Position numbers and translations under genes: made by a program. A DNA stretch of 64,000 nucleotides from positions 5,572,033 to 5,636,032 of the forward strand of contig NC_135194.1 of assembly GCF_050948175.1 (NCBI RefSeq), written 5' to 3'. Source of the stretch: Xylocopa sonorina (taxonomy: Eukaryota; Arthropoda; Insecta; Hymenoptera; Apidae). Of the stretch, positions 11,365 through 22,960 are shown piece by piece (position 1 is the first letter of the stretch; each line of letters starts with the position of its first letter). The notes under the pieces were generated by a model. That model saw nothing but the letters and a program-made list of their open reading frames with translations. It searched no databases and was not told where the DNA came from.

Positions 11365-12455
11365 ATTTTTAAGTATACAAGCAGATAAGGATAATGCTAC
11401 ACATAATGCTATACATAGAAAATAACAACTTAATTACCTTGAAACGTTGGAATGAAATGCGCAAATGCATTGCATGAAGCATTAGAACTCCATTGCTTTT
11501 ACACGCAGACACTATGAAGTGCTATCCCGTTGCATGGAAATGTAGAATTCGCATTCTTTGGAATGGTTAATGCAGAAAACCATAATACTATGCTTAGAAG
11601 GTTACAACTTACTTATATTGAAACGTTGGAATGAGATGCGCCGCCGCACAGCATTGAGCATAAGAAATCTACTGTTTTGACAGGCAGGTGCTATGAAGCG
11701 CCTTCCGTTGCACGGACTTGTAGAATACACACTGTTTAGGATCGTAGATCAAGATAAGTATGATGTTATGCATAGAAGATTTCAGCTTACTTACTTTGAA
11801 CGTTGGAACATTGCACTTCTACTGTATTGACACGCAAACAATGTGAAGCGCCATCCTTTTGCATTGAAATGTAGAATTCACACTCTTTGCAACTGTAGAA
11901 GCAGACAAGTATAATGCTATGTTTAGAAGATTATAGCTGTCTTATATATCGTGTTGTAAGAAATATTAGAAATCTATTGCATCGATACGAAAACATCTAG
12001 AAACACTATCCCCTTGCAAGGTGGTGTAGATTTCACATTCTTTTGAAGTGTAGAAGCAGATAAGCATAATCTATTGCAAAATACGTTACAACTCACCTAC
12101 TTTGAAACGTTGAAATTAAATACGCTATCACGATCTATGATGCATAATGGAAGCAGACGAGCATATAGCATTGCACAGGGCATTACTACTTACTTGCTTT
12201 GAAACTTTGGAATGAATTGTGTCATCGCGATACACGAAGCGTTAGAACTTTATTTCTTCGATACTTACGAATCCTATGAATCCTATGGTTGCATGAAATG
12301 TGATGGCGGTTCATAATGTCTGCGTGCCGATGCATGAGAGTTCTAATGCTTCATACAACGCGAGAGCCCATCTCATTTCAACGTTTCAAGGTATGTTATT
12401 TGTAATGTTCTATGCACTGCATTATACTTATCTGCCATTCCACACATGAGCCTTC
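11365..12455. repeat. ~179-bp satellite, block 1c (minus, then plus)
   Basis: Reverse-oriented copies from about 11365 to 12275 (landmarks CATAGAAGATTACAGCTTAC and GAAACGTTGGAATGAGATGCG), then about one forward unit to 12455 (GTCTGCGTGC, CATTTCAACGTTTCAAGG). Copies are shortened and degenerate near the flip. Confidence 0.85.
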
Positions 12456-13380
12456 TCGCATTTCCATTATCAACCCTTGGATTCAGGCAACCTGCCGCGC
12501 TCGCCTACAGCACCGACAACCGGCAGCGTTGACGCGCGCACACCTGCACGCGCTCACACGCACTAAGTACCGCTGTGTCACTCGAACCGACCGGTACACA
12601 TGGCTCGTTCACACCAGGCATCACTATTCCAATCTCACCGACGAACACTACTATATCACTCGCAATAACGAGTATTCCTGCCTCGATCGCATCAAAGACG
12701 AACACCCTTATCTACCTCGCACCAGTGATTTCGTCCTGCTGAAAGGCGCAGCCGCAGCCCATCATCTCAGTGGGGATTCTTCCAATTCAGGGAGCCGACT
12801 TTACTTGAACCTGTATTCTAGTTTTAAGCTTCTTGCATACATATATATACTATATCCGGTCTCATGTCTTGCTACATATAAGAATTCATAAATCCAAGTT
12901 ACACACGTTACGAATGGAAGACACGAACAACACACACGTAATTAATTGTAAGTTCATGCTATACTACTTCATTATACTATTTCATAAGATAAACGCGAAA
13001 GACGTGCCGCTAATCCCACCTTGAGACGCGAGTCCTCTCTCGCGGGGACCGCATGCTCCTAGCAACGAACCGTTAATCCCCCACTCGATGGACCACATCC
13101 TTTCATGATGTTTCAAGTAAATACTTCAAATTGGTATAAATATTAATACATATTTTATATTTTAGTTAATTCTAAATACAATATCTCCTTAAAATACTGC
13201 ATTACATCTAAAATACTATCTAATTTCATATAATTTCATGATGTTTTAAATAAATATTTGAAATTAGTTTATATAATTACACTTATCATATATATTAGTT
13301 ACTTAAAAATAGAATATCCCCTCTAAACAAAAATAAACATCTATCTATCCGTCTATGTGTACATATATTATATAAGTTGA
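12456..13380. other. unclassified sequence between satellite and R1-clade element
   Basis: No recognisable gene. The first part (about 12470-12760) is GC-richer and holds a plus-strand open frame of 159 codons (12412-12891) whose translation shows no domain I recognise. It contains a TATATATACTATAT stretch near 12841 and the hairpin-like tract GAGTCCTCTCTCGCGGGGAC near 13029. It may be part of an LTR or other mobile element, but no ends are visible. The last part is AT-rich and carries the tandem duplication annotated separately. Confidence 0.4.
13098..13325. repeat. AT-rich tandem duplication, ~125-bp period
   Basis: Two diverged copies starting near 13100 and 13225, both with TTTCATGATGTTT, then AAATA and a long TATA-rich stretch, then AATATCTCC or AATATCCCC. 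No coding content. Confidence 0.7.
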
Positions 13381-14081
13381 TCATTTGTTTGCTTTGCCCC
13401 AGTTAGCTTTCTTTCCATCGAGGCTTGCAAATCCCTCTTCGTTGTTGTAATTCATACTTTGAAAGGTATTTAATACAAATTGATGGTCCGACGCTGAGAA
13501 TATCTCAAACACTTCTGCTTTACACAACTTAGCGTATATGCAACCTCCTATCAACATTATGTCTATTTTAGATTTGTTGCTGTTCTTCAAGTATGTATAG
13601 TCTTCTTTCGGATTCGTCGCGATTAGATCGTTTCTTAGAGCCATTTTGATAATCTTTTCCTCTCTATGGTTGTTCTTCTTACTACACCAGATTACCGATT
13701 TTTCGTTCAGGTCACCTGTGATTATTATTCTGTTTGTTTTCTCTCACTTTTCTATGTTAACCTCAGTTTCGTTTATATATTCTTCGATTTCGTTCCGTTC
13801 TTCTTCGGCGGCAAGTAACGGCTTATAGTTTTTGTTCCTTCGACCATTGCATGAACGATTCCTGTCAAGGAGTATGTGGTGCCATATGTGAAACATTTTC
13901 GATTAAGGCCGGTTATCTATATCGCAGCATCACCGTTCGTGGCCTGCAGTCAGTATTCCTCCATCTTGTGTGCTTCCGATATTATAACCACGGCTGTCTC
14001 TTGAATCATTCGCATTTACTGCATGATTTCTTGCACAATTCGGTATCTGTTCAGATCGATTTGTAGGACATTCAATTCCAT
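13381..14081 (-). pseudogene. R1-clade ORF2, endonuclease start
   Basis: Starts at ATG 14081 with MELNVLQIDLNRYR, the typical opening of R1-clade ORF2, whose endonuclease strand contains QxNLN. Stops follow soon after. Around 13645-13760 a conserved endonuclease segment is legible (IITGDLNEKSVIW), and at 13381-13644 the last endonuclease block appears: KIDIMLI followed by FSASDHQ, whose SDH carries the catalytic Asp-His pair of apurinic-type endonucleases. The ORF is truncated at 13381. Its ATG overlaps the end of ORF1 by 10 nt. Confidence 0.78.
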
Positions 14082-15113
14082 ATTCGTTTCTCGTTCTTTT
14101 CTATCATCGCCTTTCTGTGGGTCGGACATTTCGGCTTATTCGCGATGCAATCGATCAGCATATGATTTTGGGATCCGAATCTTCTGCAGATTCCCTTATT
14201 AACCTTGACTTCTTCGCAATTTCTGCCGATATGTCTCAGTTTATGGCATTTGAAGCATCTCTCTATTCTCGGTAACACTTTGCAGAGATAAGGTGTTAAT
14301 GGTATTCTGAGTTGTTTGTCCTTCTCCAGTTCTTTCCTGTATTCCTGTACAAATTCAACTAACGCGACTCGGTTGTCTCTCTACGTTTGTTTTAACAACT
14401 TGACGTTTATACCGCTATCCTTTCCTTCGATTTTTTCAGTGTTCGTTTTATGCCCTCCTTCATTTCTTCTCTGATTACCTAACAAGTATATGTCCCTTAG
14501 TTGGGGCATTATGCTCGCACTCGTATGGTTTACTTCAAATACTTTTTCCAGAGTTCCTTTTATTTCCTATATTTTGTTCTGTATACCTGTTTTCTTGTTA
14601 AATTCCAGGATTATATCTCCCGCTATCTATTTCCTTGCGTCATCTTTTCATATCTCTGTCGTTTTTCTTGCTTTTCCTTATCTCGCTTCATGTCCTCGAA
14701 TGCTTCATGCTCCTTTAAATGCTTCATTTTTCACTACGCCGTTCGCCACTAGATCGATCAACTATTCGATGTCAGCTTTTCTTTATATGTCTGATGTTTC
14801 CCATTAACGTTTTCTAATATGTCATTAAATTCGCCGTATCGTCGCTCATAATATCTCTCATTACGTCTAATCTGTGGCTGCCTATTCTTCTATTTAAAAG
14901 TGTAGGCGTTATTCTTATCGGTAGCTTTTACATTACCTTGCACTTACTTCGGCTCCCGATACTTCTCCTTCTGTGTCTTTGCTTCCTTCCGAGGCTTCCT
15001 TTTTCTCGTTTATATACGCTTTTCATATTCTTTTCTAGTTCCCTATCCTTTTGTTTCATCGATGGGGGGCTCCGAACCGTCTGCCCAACCTTTAATATTT
15101 TGTCAGGACTCAA
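14072..15113 (-). pseudogene. R1-clade ORF1 (gag-like), decayed
   Basis: The C-terminal part at 14072-14278 carries CCHC zinc knuckles, CFKCHKLRHIGRNC and CRRFGSQNHMLIDC, followed by KCPTHRK, the arrangement found at the end of R1-clade ORF1. The N-terminal part (near 15113) is highly basic (GRKQRHRRRSIGS). The middle, about 14280-14900, is frameshifted. ORF1 proteins of this clade bind RNA and form the retrotransposon particle; here only the relic remains. The ORF1 stop overlaps the ORF2 start. Confidence 0.75.
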
Positions 15114-15998
15114 TGGGTCTGATTCCGAGTCGCGAGCCAGCAGCAGTGCACAGCAGCCTCGCTCACGCCGTGGATGGGGGTTGGGGTGGGGTCTACAGGC
15201 CCTCCATCATATTACTGCCTACCCTGATGCGGGCGAGGAACTTCTAGGGCCACTCGACCCACAACCAGCATCTATCTTGTACTCTAATCGATTCGTAGTT
15301 ACGCATATTCCATTAAGCTTGCTGCGATCAGTGATATTGATTTGTCCAATTTAAATTAATATTTTCTTTTTAGGTTTCTTGATTTTTTTTATTGTCTCCT
15401 TTTCGTACCTTGTCCTTATGATATATAATCTGATGTTTGATATTTCTAGGATTTCCTATTAATAAATGCAATGTTTCCACAGATTTTCTTTTTCTTCCTC
15501 TCTAGTTACGTTGTTGTTATTTTATGCTTTCTACCCTCCACATTCCCTCTCTACACCATCCCGGAACCAGCGTTATAGGATTACTTCAGGATGGCGTCCC
15601 GGTCTCGCTACACTGAGATCGAGTGTTCTTCCTAGCATCCGTTGATTTATATATGTAATGTATTGGAGAATATTCCCTCTTATCCTTTGTATTTTTCGAA
15701 TTACGTTTTAGTTAGATGTATACTAGATACGCGTCGAAATATCGGATTTCCGTTCCGGATTTTTTAGTAAAGTTTTATTCTTTTCCGACTGTTCCTTTCC
15801 ATTTCACTGAAGGCGATCTTGTATTCCATGCGGACCCGTTCCGACTGAACACGTAGATCATTACATTACATAACATGAATGAACGTTCAATCGAAGCGGA
15901 TATCTGCCAATCCGTAACTGCGGAAGGCTTACTGCATAGCCTTATCGCTGGGAAAGTTGCGGAGGTTGCTTCCGAACCGAGATGAAAGTGTGGTTATG

Positions 15999-16038
15999 TT
16001 TGGTTTAGTTAGGTCACGTTACGTTAGGTTAGATTGGG
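15999..16038 (+). repeat. degenerate TTAGG telomeric repeats, left array
   Basis: Eight consecutive 5-mers in register: TTTGG TTTAG TTAGG TCACG, then TTACG TTAGG TTAGA TTGGG. TTAGG is the usual insect telomere unit. The array sits exactly between the 5' ends of two R1-clade elements that point away from each other, and it is mirrored by CCTAA units at 33541-33580. Confidence 0.8.
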
Positions 16039-16728
16039 TGCTGGTTCTAAAGTTGTTGCATTTTTGCAACATATGCCATCCCTACCTACTCGTGGTAGAA
16101 CATGGTAACACCAGAATTTTCCGGCGGTTAACGGGGCTCTGGCTTTCGGGGATCATGGATACCTAGTAGCCTCCGTGATACTCTGGGGCGATGCCGGCGG
16201 GATCTTCGGATCCTGGCAGGGCCTCTGTTGCCGGTAAGGCCCAGAGTTGAGGGGTGAAATCGGTTGAAGCGGTCCCCCTCCCAGGGGCCACGGCCAGTTC
16301 TGGTCGTGGTACGGGGGGTTGCGTTCCCGGGATCCGATAGCTCGGCAGGGGTGGTGAAGCCCCTGTCGTAATACAGTAAACCGGTGGTCATGTTTCGCCG
16401 GAGCGGGGGCCTTGCCTTCATTGGCCGGCCCGCGAGGGGATAAACCACTATAAAAAGTCCCTCAAGCTGCGGTACGCGGCGATGGGGCACGCCCAGTCCT
16501 TGCTGCTTTTCCTCAGTCCTCGGTCTTTAGCGATCAACCCCGGGAATACTGGCGTCCCCGGGGTGTGCAAGCCTTCCCCTGGCATGGCGGCTCTGCCAGG
16601 GGTGATCTCCTTTCCGACCACGCTCGTGAGAACAATATGGAGAATTCTTCAACTTTTAAAAAATCTGGGAATAGACGAGAGGGAGGGGACTAGTAAGGTC
16701 CAAATGCCAGGGTGGTTCGAGGCCAGCT

Positions 16729-18437
16729 ATGGTCTCAGACAGAGTGCGTATTTCACTGGAGAAGGGCGCCGTTGAAGAATCAGAAGATGCCTCCTACGAT
16801 TCTGATATGTCCGTGGGATCGGTGCGATCCACTTTTTCGGTGCAGCGACCCTGCCCGAAATCGAAAAAGCGTGGGAGACCCACAATGACAGGGGAGTATG
16901 TCGGCCTCGCTGACGCAAAGAGGGCCTACGTTCAGACGCAACGCGATCTCAAGCTGGAGATCCACCATGGCACAGGCATCTCGTCACCACCGGGAAAGTT
17001 GAAATCGCGTGTGTCGAAAATGGAGGACTTCCTTCAGGAGGCAAGGAATAAACCCCTGGAGGATATCGGAGCTTGGGTCCTTGAGGAGGCCAATAAGATC
17101 GAATTGGCTGCGGCCAAATCGAGTAAACTCAAGGGCACCATCCAGAGTGATCTAAGAGTTGGCGCCAGGTGCTTGAGCACTGGCATTCTAGAATTGGCAC
17201 TGAGAGTGATATGTCCGGCTGCTCCGCCGCCGGATGAAGACATTGTTACGCTGAAGGCGCAGTTAGAGACCTTGCAGGCGGAAAGTAGGCGCCTGCCAGG
17301 CAGACTCAGTGCATTGGAGAGGCGATCTCCACCAACAATAATGATGGCGGACTTGGAGATCGCGAGCCACACGAGTCTATCACCAGCTTCGAGAGAGGGC
17401 TGTGGCTTCAAAAGCCAAGCAGCTGAGCACTTCCCCATCATCTTCTGAAATCAAAAGTGACCCATCTGGGGCATCAAGGCGGATGGCGCCCCAGGGAATG
17501 AAGTGCTCACCTGCAGCGGCACTAGCTACTACATCTGGTGCTGCAAAGAAACGTACATGGGCCCAGGTGCTGGGCAGAAAGGCTGTAATGGCGGCCATAA
17601 AGGCCCAATTGGCCCCTGCCCCACCACCGAAGGCCCAGAAAGAATAGATGGCGGAAGATAGGCCGAAGTTGGGTTGACTGCCGCGTACCGCGGCAGAAGT
17701 GCTGACCCTCTAGCCTGACAGTAAGTCCACGTATAGAGACGTTATGACTGATGCCAGACAGAAGATGAAGCTGACCGACGTTAGGGTGGAAAGTGACCGC
17801 TCCAAGAAGGCACGGCCCAGCTGGCTACTTCTTGAAATTGCTGGTCCAAAGAAAGAGACCAAGGCAATTGCCTTGGCTGAAAACTTGCGCGAGGCTTTGG
17901 CCTGCAATGGCGTCACGGTATCCAGGTCAAGCAAGAAGGCCGATCTTTGCGTACTCGGCCTGGACGAGTCAGTCACCTCAGCTGAAGTGGGCGAGGCTAT
18001 TGCCGGCACCAGAGAGTGTCGGGTGGAGGAGGTGTAGAACGGATAAATCCGGTCTTCACCTAGAGGGCTCGGCAGCCTTTGGATGCAGTGCGCCTGGCTG
18101 TGGCCAAAAAAGTAGTCACTGCCGGGCGTATCCGTGTAGGGTGGTGTGACGCCCACGTAGTAGCATTGAAACCCCGCCCGAAGTAGTACTACTGCTGCTG
18201 GGCGCTCGGACATGTGCAGCAGCGGTGCACTGCTGAGGTGGATCGGTTCCACCTCTGCTATAGGTGCGATGAAACCGGTCACCTGGCGGGCCGTTGTTCC
18301 ACGGCCGCCCCATTATGCCTCATCTGTAAGGACGCAGGACGGCCCGTAGACCATGGAACGGGAGGCAAGTCTTGCTCCACACCCAAGGCCTGCCGAAACG
18401 GCAAGAGCCGGCTGCGTAAAAGAAGGGAGGATTGACG
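16729..18437 (+). pseudogene. TRAS/SART-like ORF1 (gag-like)
   Basis: Opens at ATG 16729. The first 240 residues stay open and include KKRGRPTMTGEYVGLADAK, a motif I associate with ORF1 of TRAS-like elements, followed by a coiled-coil-prone segment (LEEANKIELAAAK and ALKAQLETLQAE-like). The frame breaks near 17400-17450 and again several times. The C-terminal part at 18214-18435 carries zinc knuckles CYRCDETGHLAGRC and CLICKDAGRP, the second continuing to GGKSC, then a basic tail. Role in the family: RNA binding and targeting of the particle to telomeres. Confidence 0.8.
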
Positions 18438-18796
18438 AGGGGAAAGAAGAACCAAGTCCCCAATGACCATGAAGGGGGTGGTGTGGCTACATCACCCTCC
18501 ACCGCGTGGGTTCCAGCGGAGGTGGTGCCTCGGTATCACCTTCCATCATGGAATGTTCCAGCAGGGATGATGCATCTGCATCACACTTCACCGTGAGATG
18601 TTCCGGACATCGGATGGATACTGAGGACCAGGTTGAGTGAGAAGTTAACCCCGCTCCCATGGATGATGCTGGCCGGAGCGAGGCCATGGACACGGCGTAA
18701 CGTTCCAGCCTCCCCGCGGTCACATCATCCAGACCAAACTGAACCATGCGGTGGCAAGATTGAGTTGTTCCTCACCGTGGAGCCGCACCGGGTTCT

Positions 18797-21230
18797 CTAG
18801 CGCCCGTCCTGGGCTGGAGACTTGGTCGACTCCGTCGGTCCCATCTTGAATCCGGCCGATCGCGCCTGTTGCGCGCGGCCACGAGTTCGTGGCGGTGGAC
18901 TAGGCGGATTCTCAGTCTGGTAGTGATGTGGCGGTCTGGTGGTGGGAGTGTACGCGCCACCAAATTGGCTCCTCAGTCGTTTCGACATGTCACTGGACGA
19001 GGTGCAGAACATCGTTTCTTCGCCACGCATCTCGTCCAGTGTTCGTCCACGGAGATTTCAATGCTTACGCATTTGCGTGGCAGTCCCCGAGTCGGACCAG
19101 AGGGGTTACTCGGTGTTGGACTGTACGACTGGCCTAAGTCATAGGTCATTAAACAGGGGCTCGGCCAGCACGTGCTTGCGGTACCAGGGCGAAACCATAG
19201 TAGACCTATTTTTCGCCAATGCCCTGGCCGCTCATGGTGTGTCGGGTTGGAGGTTCGACGACGTGGAAAAAATGTCAGACCATGTGTACATACGCATAGA
19301 TGCTTCCACAGCTCTCCCGACCCGTCCAACAGCTCACCACCAGATGAGGTGGGCCCTTAAGGGCATGGACGAAGACGACCAGATGGCGGCCGTTCTCGCA
19401 GTGGCCTGTGCGGGCATTCCATGTGGGCCAGTAGATGTCAATGCGGAGACACATTGCTCCTCGAACGTCATGGCGTCTATTTCCGACGTGCCAATCCGCA
19501 GCCTGGTGTACTGGTGGAGCAACAACATACAGGGGCTCCGCACTGATTGCGGTGTCGCTCGCCGCCAGTACACCCGGGCGAGGCATCGGCGTAACAATGA
19601 CGCAGTGAGAACGGCAGAGCTGTACACTGACTATCGTGCTCTTACGAAGCAACTGCAGCTAGCCATAAGTAGTGCCAAGCCTCAGGCCTGGGACAGACTC
19701 CTCTCAAAGCTCCGTGAGGACCCATGGGACCGCCCTTATAAACTGCTGATGGACGTGTTACGTCCCTGGGCGCCTCCACTCATGGAGACGATGGACCCTC
19801 CACTCCTGGAGCGGGTACGCGGCAGAATATTCCCATCTGGGGTGTGTCGGTGCCCGCTCACTCCATCGACCATGTTACATAGTCACAGACACTCAGCGTT
19901 CTGTGAACAGCCTGCAGAGACGGGGACAATTCTACTACGGTGGAAAACTGGACGGATGGTTCTCCTCAGGAAAGACAATAAATCCGTGGAGTCGCCCTCC
20001 GCCTACAGGCTTATCGTGTTGCTGGACGAGGTCGGCAAGCTCTTTGAGCGTATCGTTCAGCGTCGCCTCGTCCGGCACCTGTCTTGTGATGGATCCGATC
20101 TTGCCGAATGTCAGTTTGGCTTCCGGGAATCAAATCCCTATCGGACGCGGCTACGACCAGGGGAGGAGATGCACTGGCAGTTTCACTCGACATCCAGAAT
20201 CCCTTCAACTCCATCTCCTAGGCGGCCAACCGTGGGGCACTCGAAAGTCACAAGGGGCCCCTTTAATTGCGGATGGTGGACGGTGATTACCTCAGGACAA
20301 GGCCATCGTTTCAGTGGTCGCAATGGGTCTGTAAGCCGTGAAATAAAGCGTAGAGTACTACAGAGGTCCGTCCTGGGCCCCCTACTTTGGAACGTGGGGT
20401 ATAACGCGGCTCTGCAGTCCTACTTGCCGGTCGGCGTACACTTAACGTGTTCCGCCGATGACACCATGCTGTTACTCACCATCAGGGCTTTGAGTGAACC
20501 ATCCGTCGAGCGGAGGTCGCCGTTGCCGCCATCGCCTCGCGGATTCGGGGCATGGGGTTGGATGTGTCCCCTGAGAAGACAGAAATCGTCTGTTTTCGCC
20601 TTCGTAGGAGGGGCGCTCTGGCCCCGTGTCTGTCGAGGATCGGGTCGTCCGACGTGCCGGTAGCCAAGAACATGAAATATCTAAGTGTCCACTTGGACAG
20701 CTCCTAAACTTCCACCTCTGGAGCTCTTGACACTCGAAGACGCCTACTTTTATTGGCGTCTTCGTCTTGGTGGGATATCCAGCCCGCCAGGGGAGATGAC
20801 AAGTTGGGACGAGTTTAGGCGCTTGGTTCGACGGTCAACCATATCAAAGTGACGGGGCCAATCCTGTCAGTCATAAATAGATATGTAATTCGCATCACCG
20901 GACGACTTACTTTCCAAACCACACAGATGTTGAGCGAACATGGATGTTTTAGTCGTCATTCCTGTGCCGAATCGGACGCGAGGCGAACGCGAGGCGAACG
21001 CGCGGTGCTACCATTGTGGCGCGTCGAAAGACTCGGCGCGGCACACTCTCCAGGAGTGTCCTGCCTCGGGGATACCGCGTTGGGCATTAGCAGCGGAGGT
21101 GGGTCCGGACCTCTCGTTGCCGAGCATCCTGTCAGGGATGCTTGGTCGCGAGAGTCTGGCAGGCCATGGTCTCCTTTTGCCCAGATTTCATGGTCGCGAA
21201 GGAGGCCGCCGAGCGTATTAGGAAGCAATC
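18797..21230 (+). pseudogene. TRAS/SART-like ORF2 (endonuclease and reverse transcriptase)
   Basis: Endonuclease segments appear at 18939-19300: GVYAPPNW, a shifted HGDFNAYAFAWQSP near 19050, CLRYQGETIVDLFF, and MSDH with the catalytic Asp-His. The RT fingers and palm follow at 19700-20470: MVLLRKDNKSVESPSAYR, DEVGKLFERIVQRRL and SVLGPLLWN. The catalytic box reads SADD (20451-20462) where YADD is expected, so the tyrosine is lost. A stretch around 20100-20330 is shifted out of frame. At 21000-21075 the C-terminal zinc motif CYHCGASKDSARHTLQEC is legible. Typical length of R1-clade ORF2 is 1000-1100 residues; this copy would be about 800 after deletions. Confidence 0.85.
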
Positions 21231-21878
21231 CCGACCTATTCTACGTCACCTACGGGATCGGTGTTCTAGACCCTTCAACCTTAGGGTGGGAGTCACTCCT
21301 AAAAAAACTTCGGGGGGCGGGACTTCACCACTTGTGTCGCATTTAAGGGCAACGATGGTGGCGATTACGCCCCAGAGACCACGGCTTGGCATTTGTCGGC
21401 TCTGACGCACCCGGGGCTGCCACACCGTCCGGGTCACGCCTGGCCCGAGGTGTCGACGACACCCATCACGACCCGTGGGGGGGGGGGGGGGACCACCTTT
21501 GGTGGTCGTGTCCCGCCTATTTTCACGGGTGTTATGCGAAGGATGCGATCGGTACGCTGGCGGAAACTTGTCGACCATTGCACGCGTCCTCCGGGACGGG
21601 AATGACGACTAAGTGTCCCAGCCATCACTCATTTCTCTGACGGAGGCGTGTGTCTCGTCGACCACACTTCCCACCGGGAAGGGGGTCCTCTATGTCACCA
21701 CGACCAGGCTGGAGGTGGGGCGGACGTGTTCGTCCAGTGTTCCTGGAACCCTCCCAACTGCGTCGAGGACCGTCATGATGGGGTTTTAGCCGGTAAAGGT
21801 CCGGCATATCCCGGGAGTTCCCCAGGGGATTCCGGGAAATCCATGAGAATTTCCCCACGTTAAAAAAGAAAAGAAAAG
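21230..21878 (+). other. 3' leader and A-rich tail of retrotransposon 2
   Basis: Non-coding GC-rich 3' region with a run of G at about 21477-21491 and an A-rich end (TTAAAAAAGAAAAGAAAAG). The equivalent region of the inverted copy (28468-29100) has a run of C at 28801-28818 in the mirror position. Confidence 0.7.
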
Positions 21879-22452
21879 TGCAGCGGCTGGCAGCAGTAAC
21901 AATAAAGTAATATTCGCTGTAGAAATAACTAGCACGGTTTATGGTGTGCAGGATAAGTAAGCTACCTTTGAGGAGACGTTTTAGCTTTTAATATTTTTAA
22001 GAAGTAACAGAAAAATAAACTTTAGTCAACGTCCTCGATAGCACGTCCATAACGCCATAAACCGAGGATTACCGGGGACCTGGGCCCAGCGGCCCATATG
22101 GCCATGACCGTTAGGCCCCAGGTAAGCGAACCTCGGGAAATCCCCCTACATTACTGAAAATTAATATTTAACAACAATACCCCCGCCAACGTCCATGTCG
22201 CCCTTCTTAAGCGACAAGAAGGGCGGCACCCACAAACAGATAAGATAATTGGCTTGCCAGAATATGTACGGTGGCCAATCACCGAAACGTACGGGTGCAA
22301 GAAAATGCTTATAAGCAAAGGTAAAAAAATCGGCAAAAGACATTCGACAAGTTACAAGGTAGAAATACAGAATTGGAGGCGAGAATCAGAAGTATCAAAT
22401 AAAGCTGTCGAAGGAATTTGTGATTCATTTTAGTACACAACTCTCTCCCTCA
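21879..22452. repeat. solo LTR (574 bp) with AAAG duplication
   Basis: Begins TGCAGCGGCTGGCAG, ends CTCTCCCTCA, and is flanked by AAAG at 21875-21878 and 22453-22456. The same family occurs at 48870 (TGTAGCGGCTAGCAG, sharing CTAGCACGGTTTATGGT). It inserted exactly in the A-rich tail of retrotransposon 2. The mirror position in the other arm (28468-28475) is an uninterrupted A/T run, so the insertion came after the inverted duplication. Confidence 0.85.
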
Positions 22453-22479
22453 AAAGCTTTGAAGAAATGTAGGTTTGAT

Positions 22480-22630
22480 TAGTTTATGTTTAAAAGAGGT
22501 AAATTTAGGTTGTGTTAGCTTGAGTTAGATTTGAGTGATGGTAGGTTAAGTCACATTAGGTGTATCTGCGGTTAGGTTGGTTCAAATTAAATTTAGATGA
22601 TGTTAAATTAAGTTAAGCCAAGCAAGATAT
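22480..22630 (+). repeat. degenerate TTAGG-type repeats (left inner array)
   Basis: A stretch with strong 5-bp periodicity dominated by TTAGG, TTAGA, TTAAG and TTAAA units, for example GGTTAGGTTGGTTCAAATTA. It lies directly after the retrotransposon tail and is mirrored at 28300-28467. I read it as an eroded telomeric array. Confidence 0.7.
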
Positions 22631-22960
22631 GAATTACCGATAGCTGGCAATGCCATCCGTCGATACTTCTTGAATTACCGACTGTTGGAAACACCAGTCG
22701 TTATTATATCATGAGTTATCGATTGCAAGCATGACCTACTGTCGTTATATCGTGAGTTACCGACCGCAGGCAACACCAGTCGTTGATAAGTCTTGAGTTA
22801 CCTACTACTGCTTGCACCAGCCATGTGTGAAACCATGCGTTATCGGTTGTTGGTAACACCAGCCGTCGATATTTAATGGATTATTAACCACAAGCGCCAC
22901 CAGCCAGCCAGTCGATTGCGAGCAACTGATCGCCAGCAGTACCATCCCAATCGGTAAGTT
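22631..22960. repeat. 41-bp minisatellite, left arm
   Basis: Seven or eight imperfect units of about 41 bp, each beginning GAATTACCGA or GAGTTATCGA-like and containing CACCAGTCGTT. The same family lies inverted at 27915-28290. Confidence 0.8.

Larger units (their letters stand above)
13381..15998 (-). mobile_element. R1-clade non-LTR retrotransposon 1 (5' portion)
   Basis: Minus-strand element with 5' leader (15998 to about 15113), ORF1 with zinc knuckles and the start of ORF2 (endonuclease). It is cut at 13381, so reverse transcriptase is missing. Its 5' end abuts a short TTAGG-type array at 15999. The leader (about 14900-15998) is repeated in inverted orientation at 33586-34650. Gene order and motifs place it in the R1 clade (TRAS, SART, R1 and relatives). 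Confidence 0.8.
16039..21874 (+). mobile_element. R1-clade (TRAS/SART-like) retrotransposon 2, near full length
   Basis: Plus-strand non-LTR element of about 5.8 kb: 5' leader (16039-16728), ORF1 (16729-18437), ORF2 with endonuclease, RT and C-terminal zinc motif (about 18800-21230), 3' leader (21230-21860) and a short A-rich tail (21861-21878). It is flanked upstream by TTAGG-type repeats and downstream, beyond a later solo LTR, by more degenerate TTAGG repeats. That is the setting of telomere-repeat-specific R1-clade elements such as TRAS and SART of silkworm. It is inactivated by frameshifts. A diverged inverted copy lies at 28468-33540. Confidence 0.85.

Noticed and set aside
22631..22960. 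Regular 41-bp repeats considered as a CRISPR array.
   Set aside because: The whole unit repeats without unique spacers, and the context is eukaryotic.
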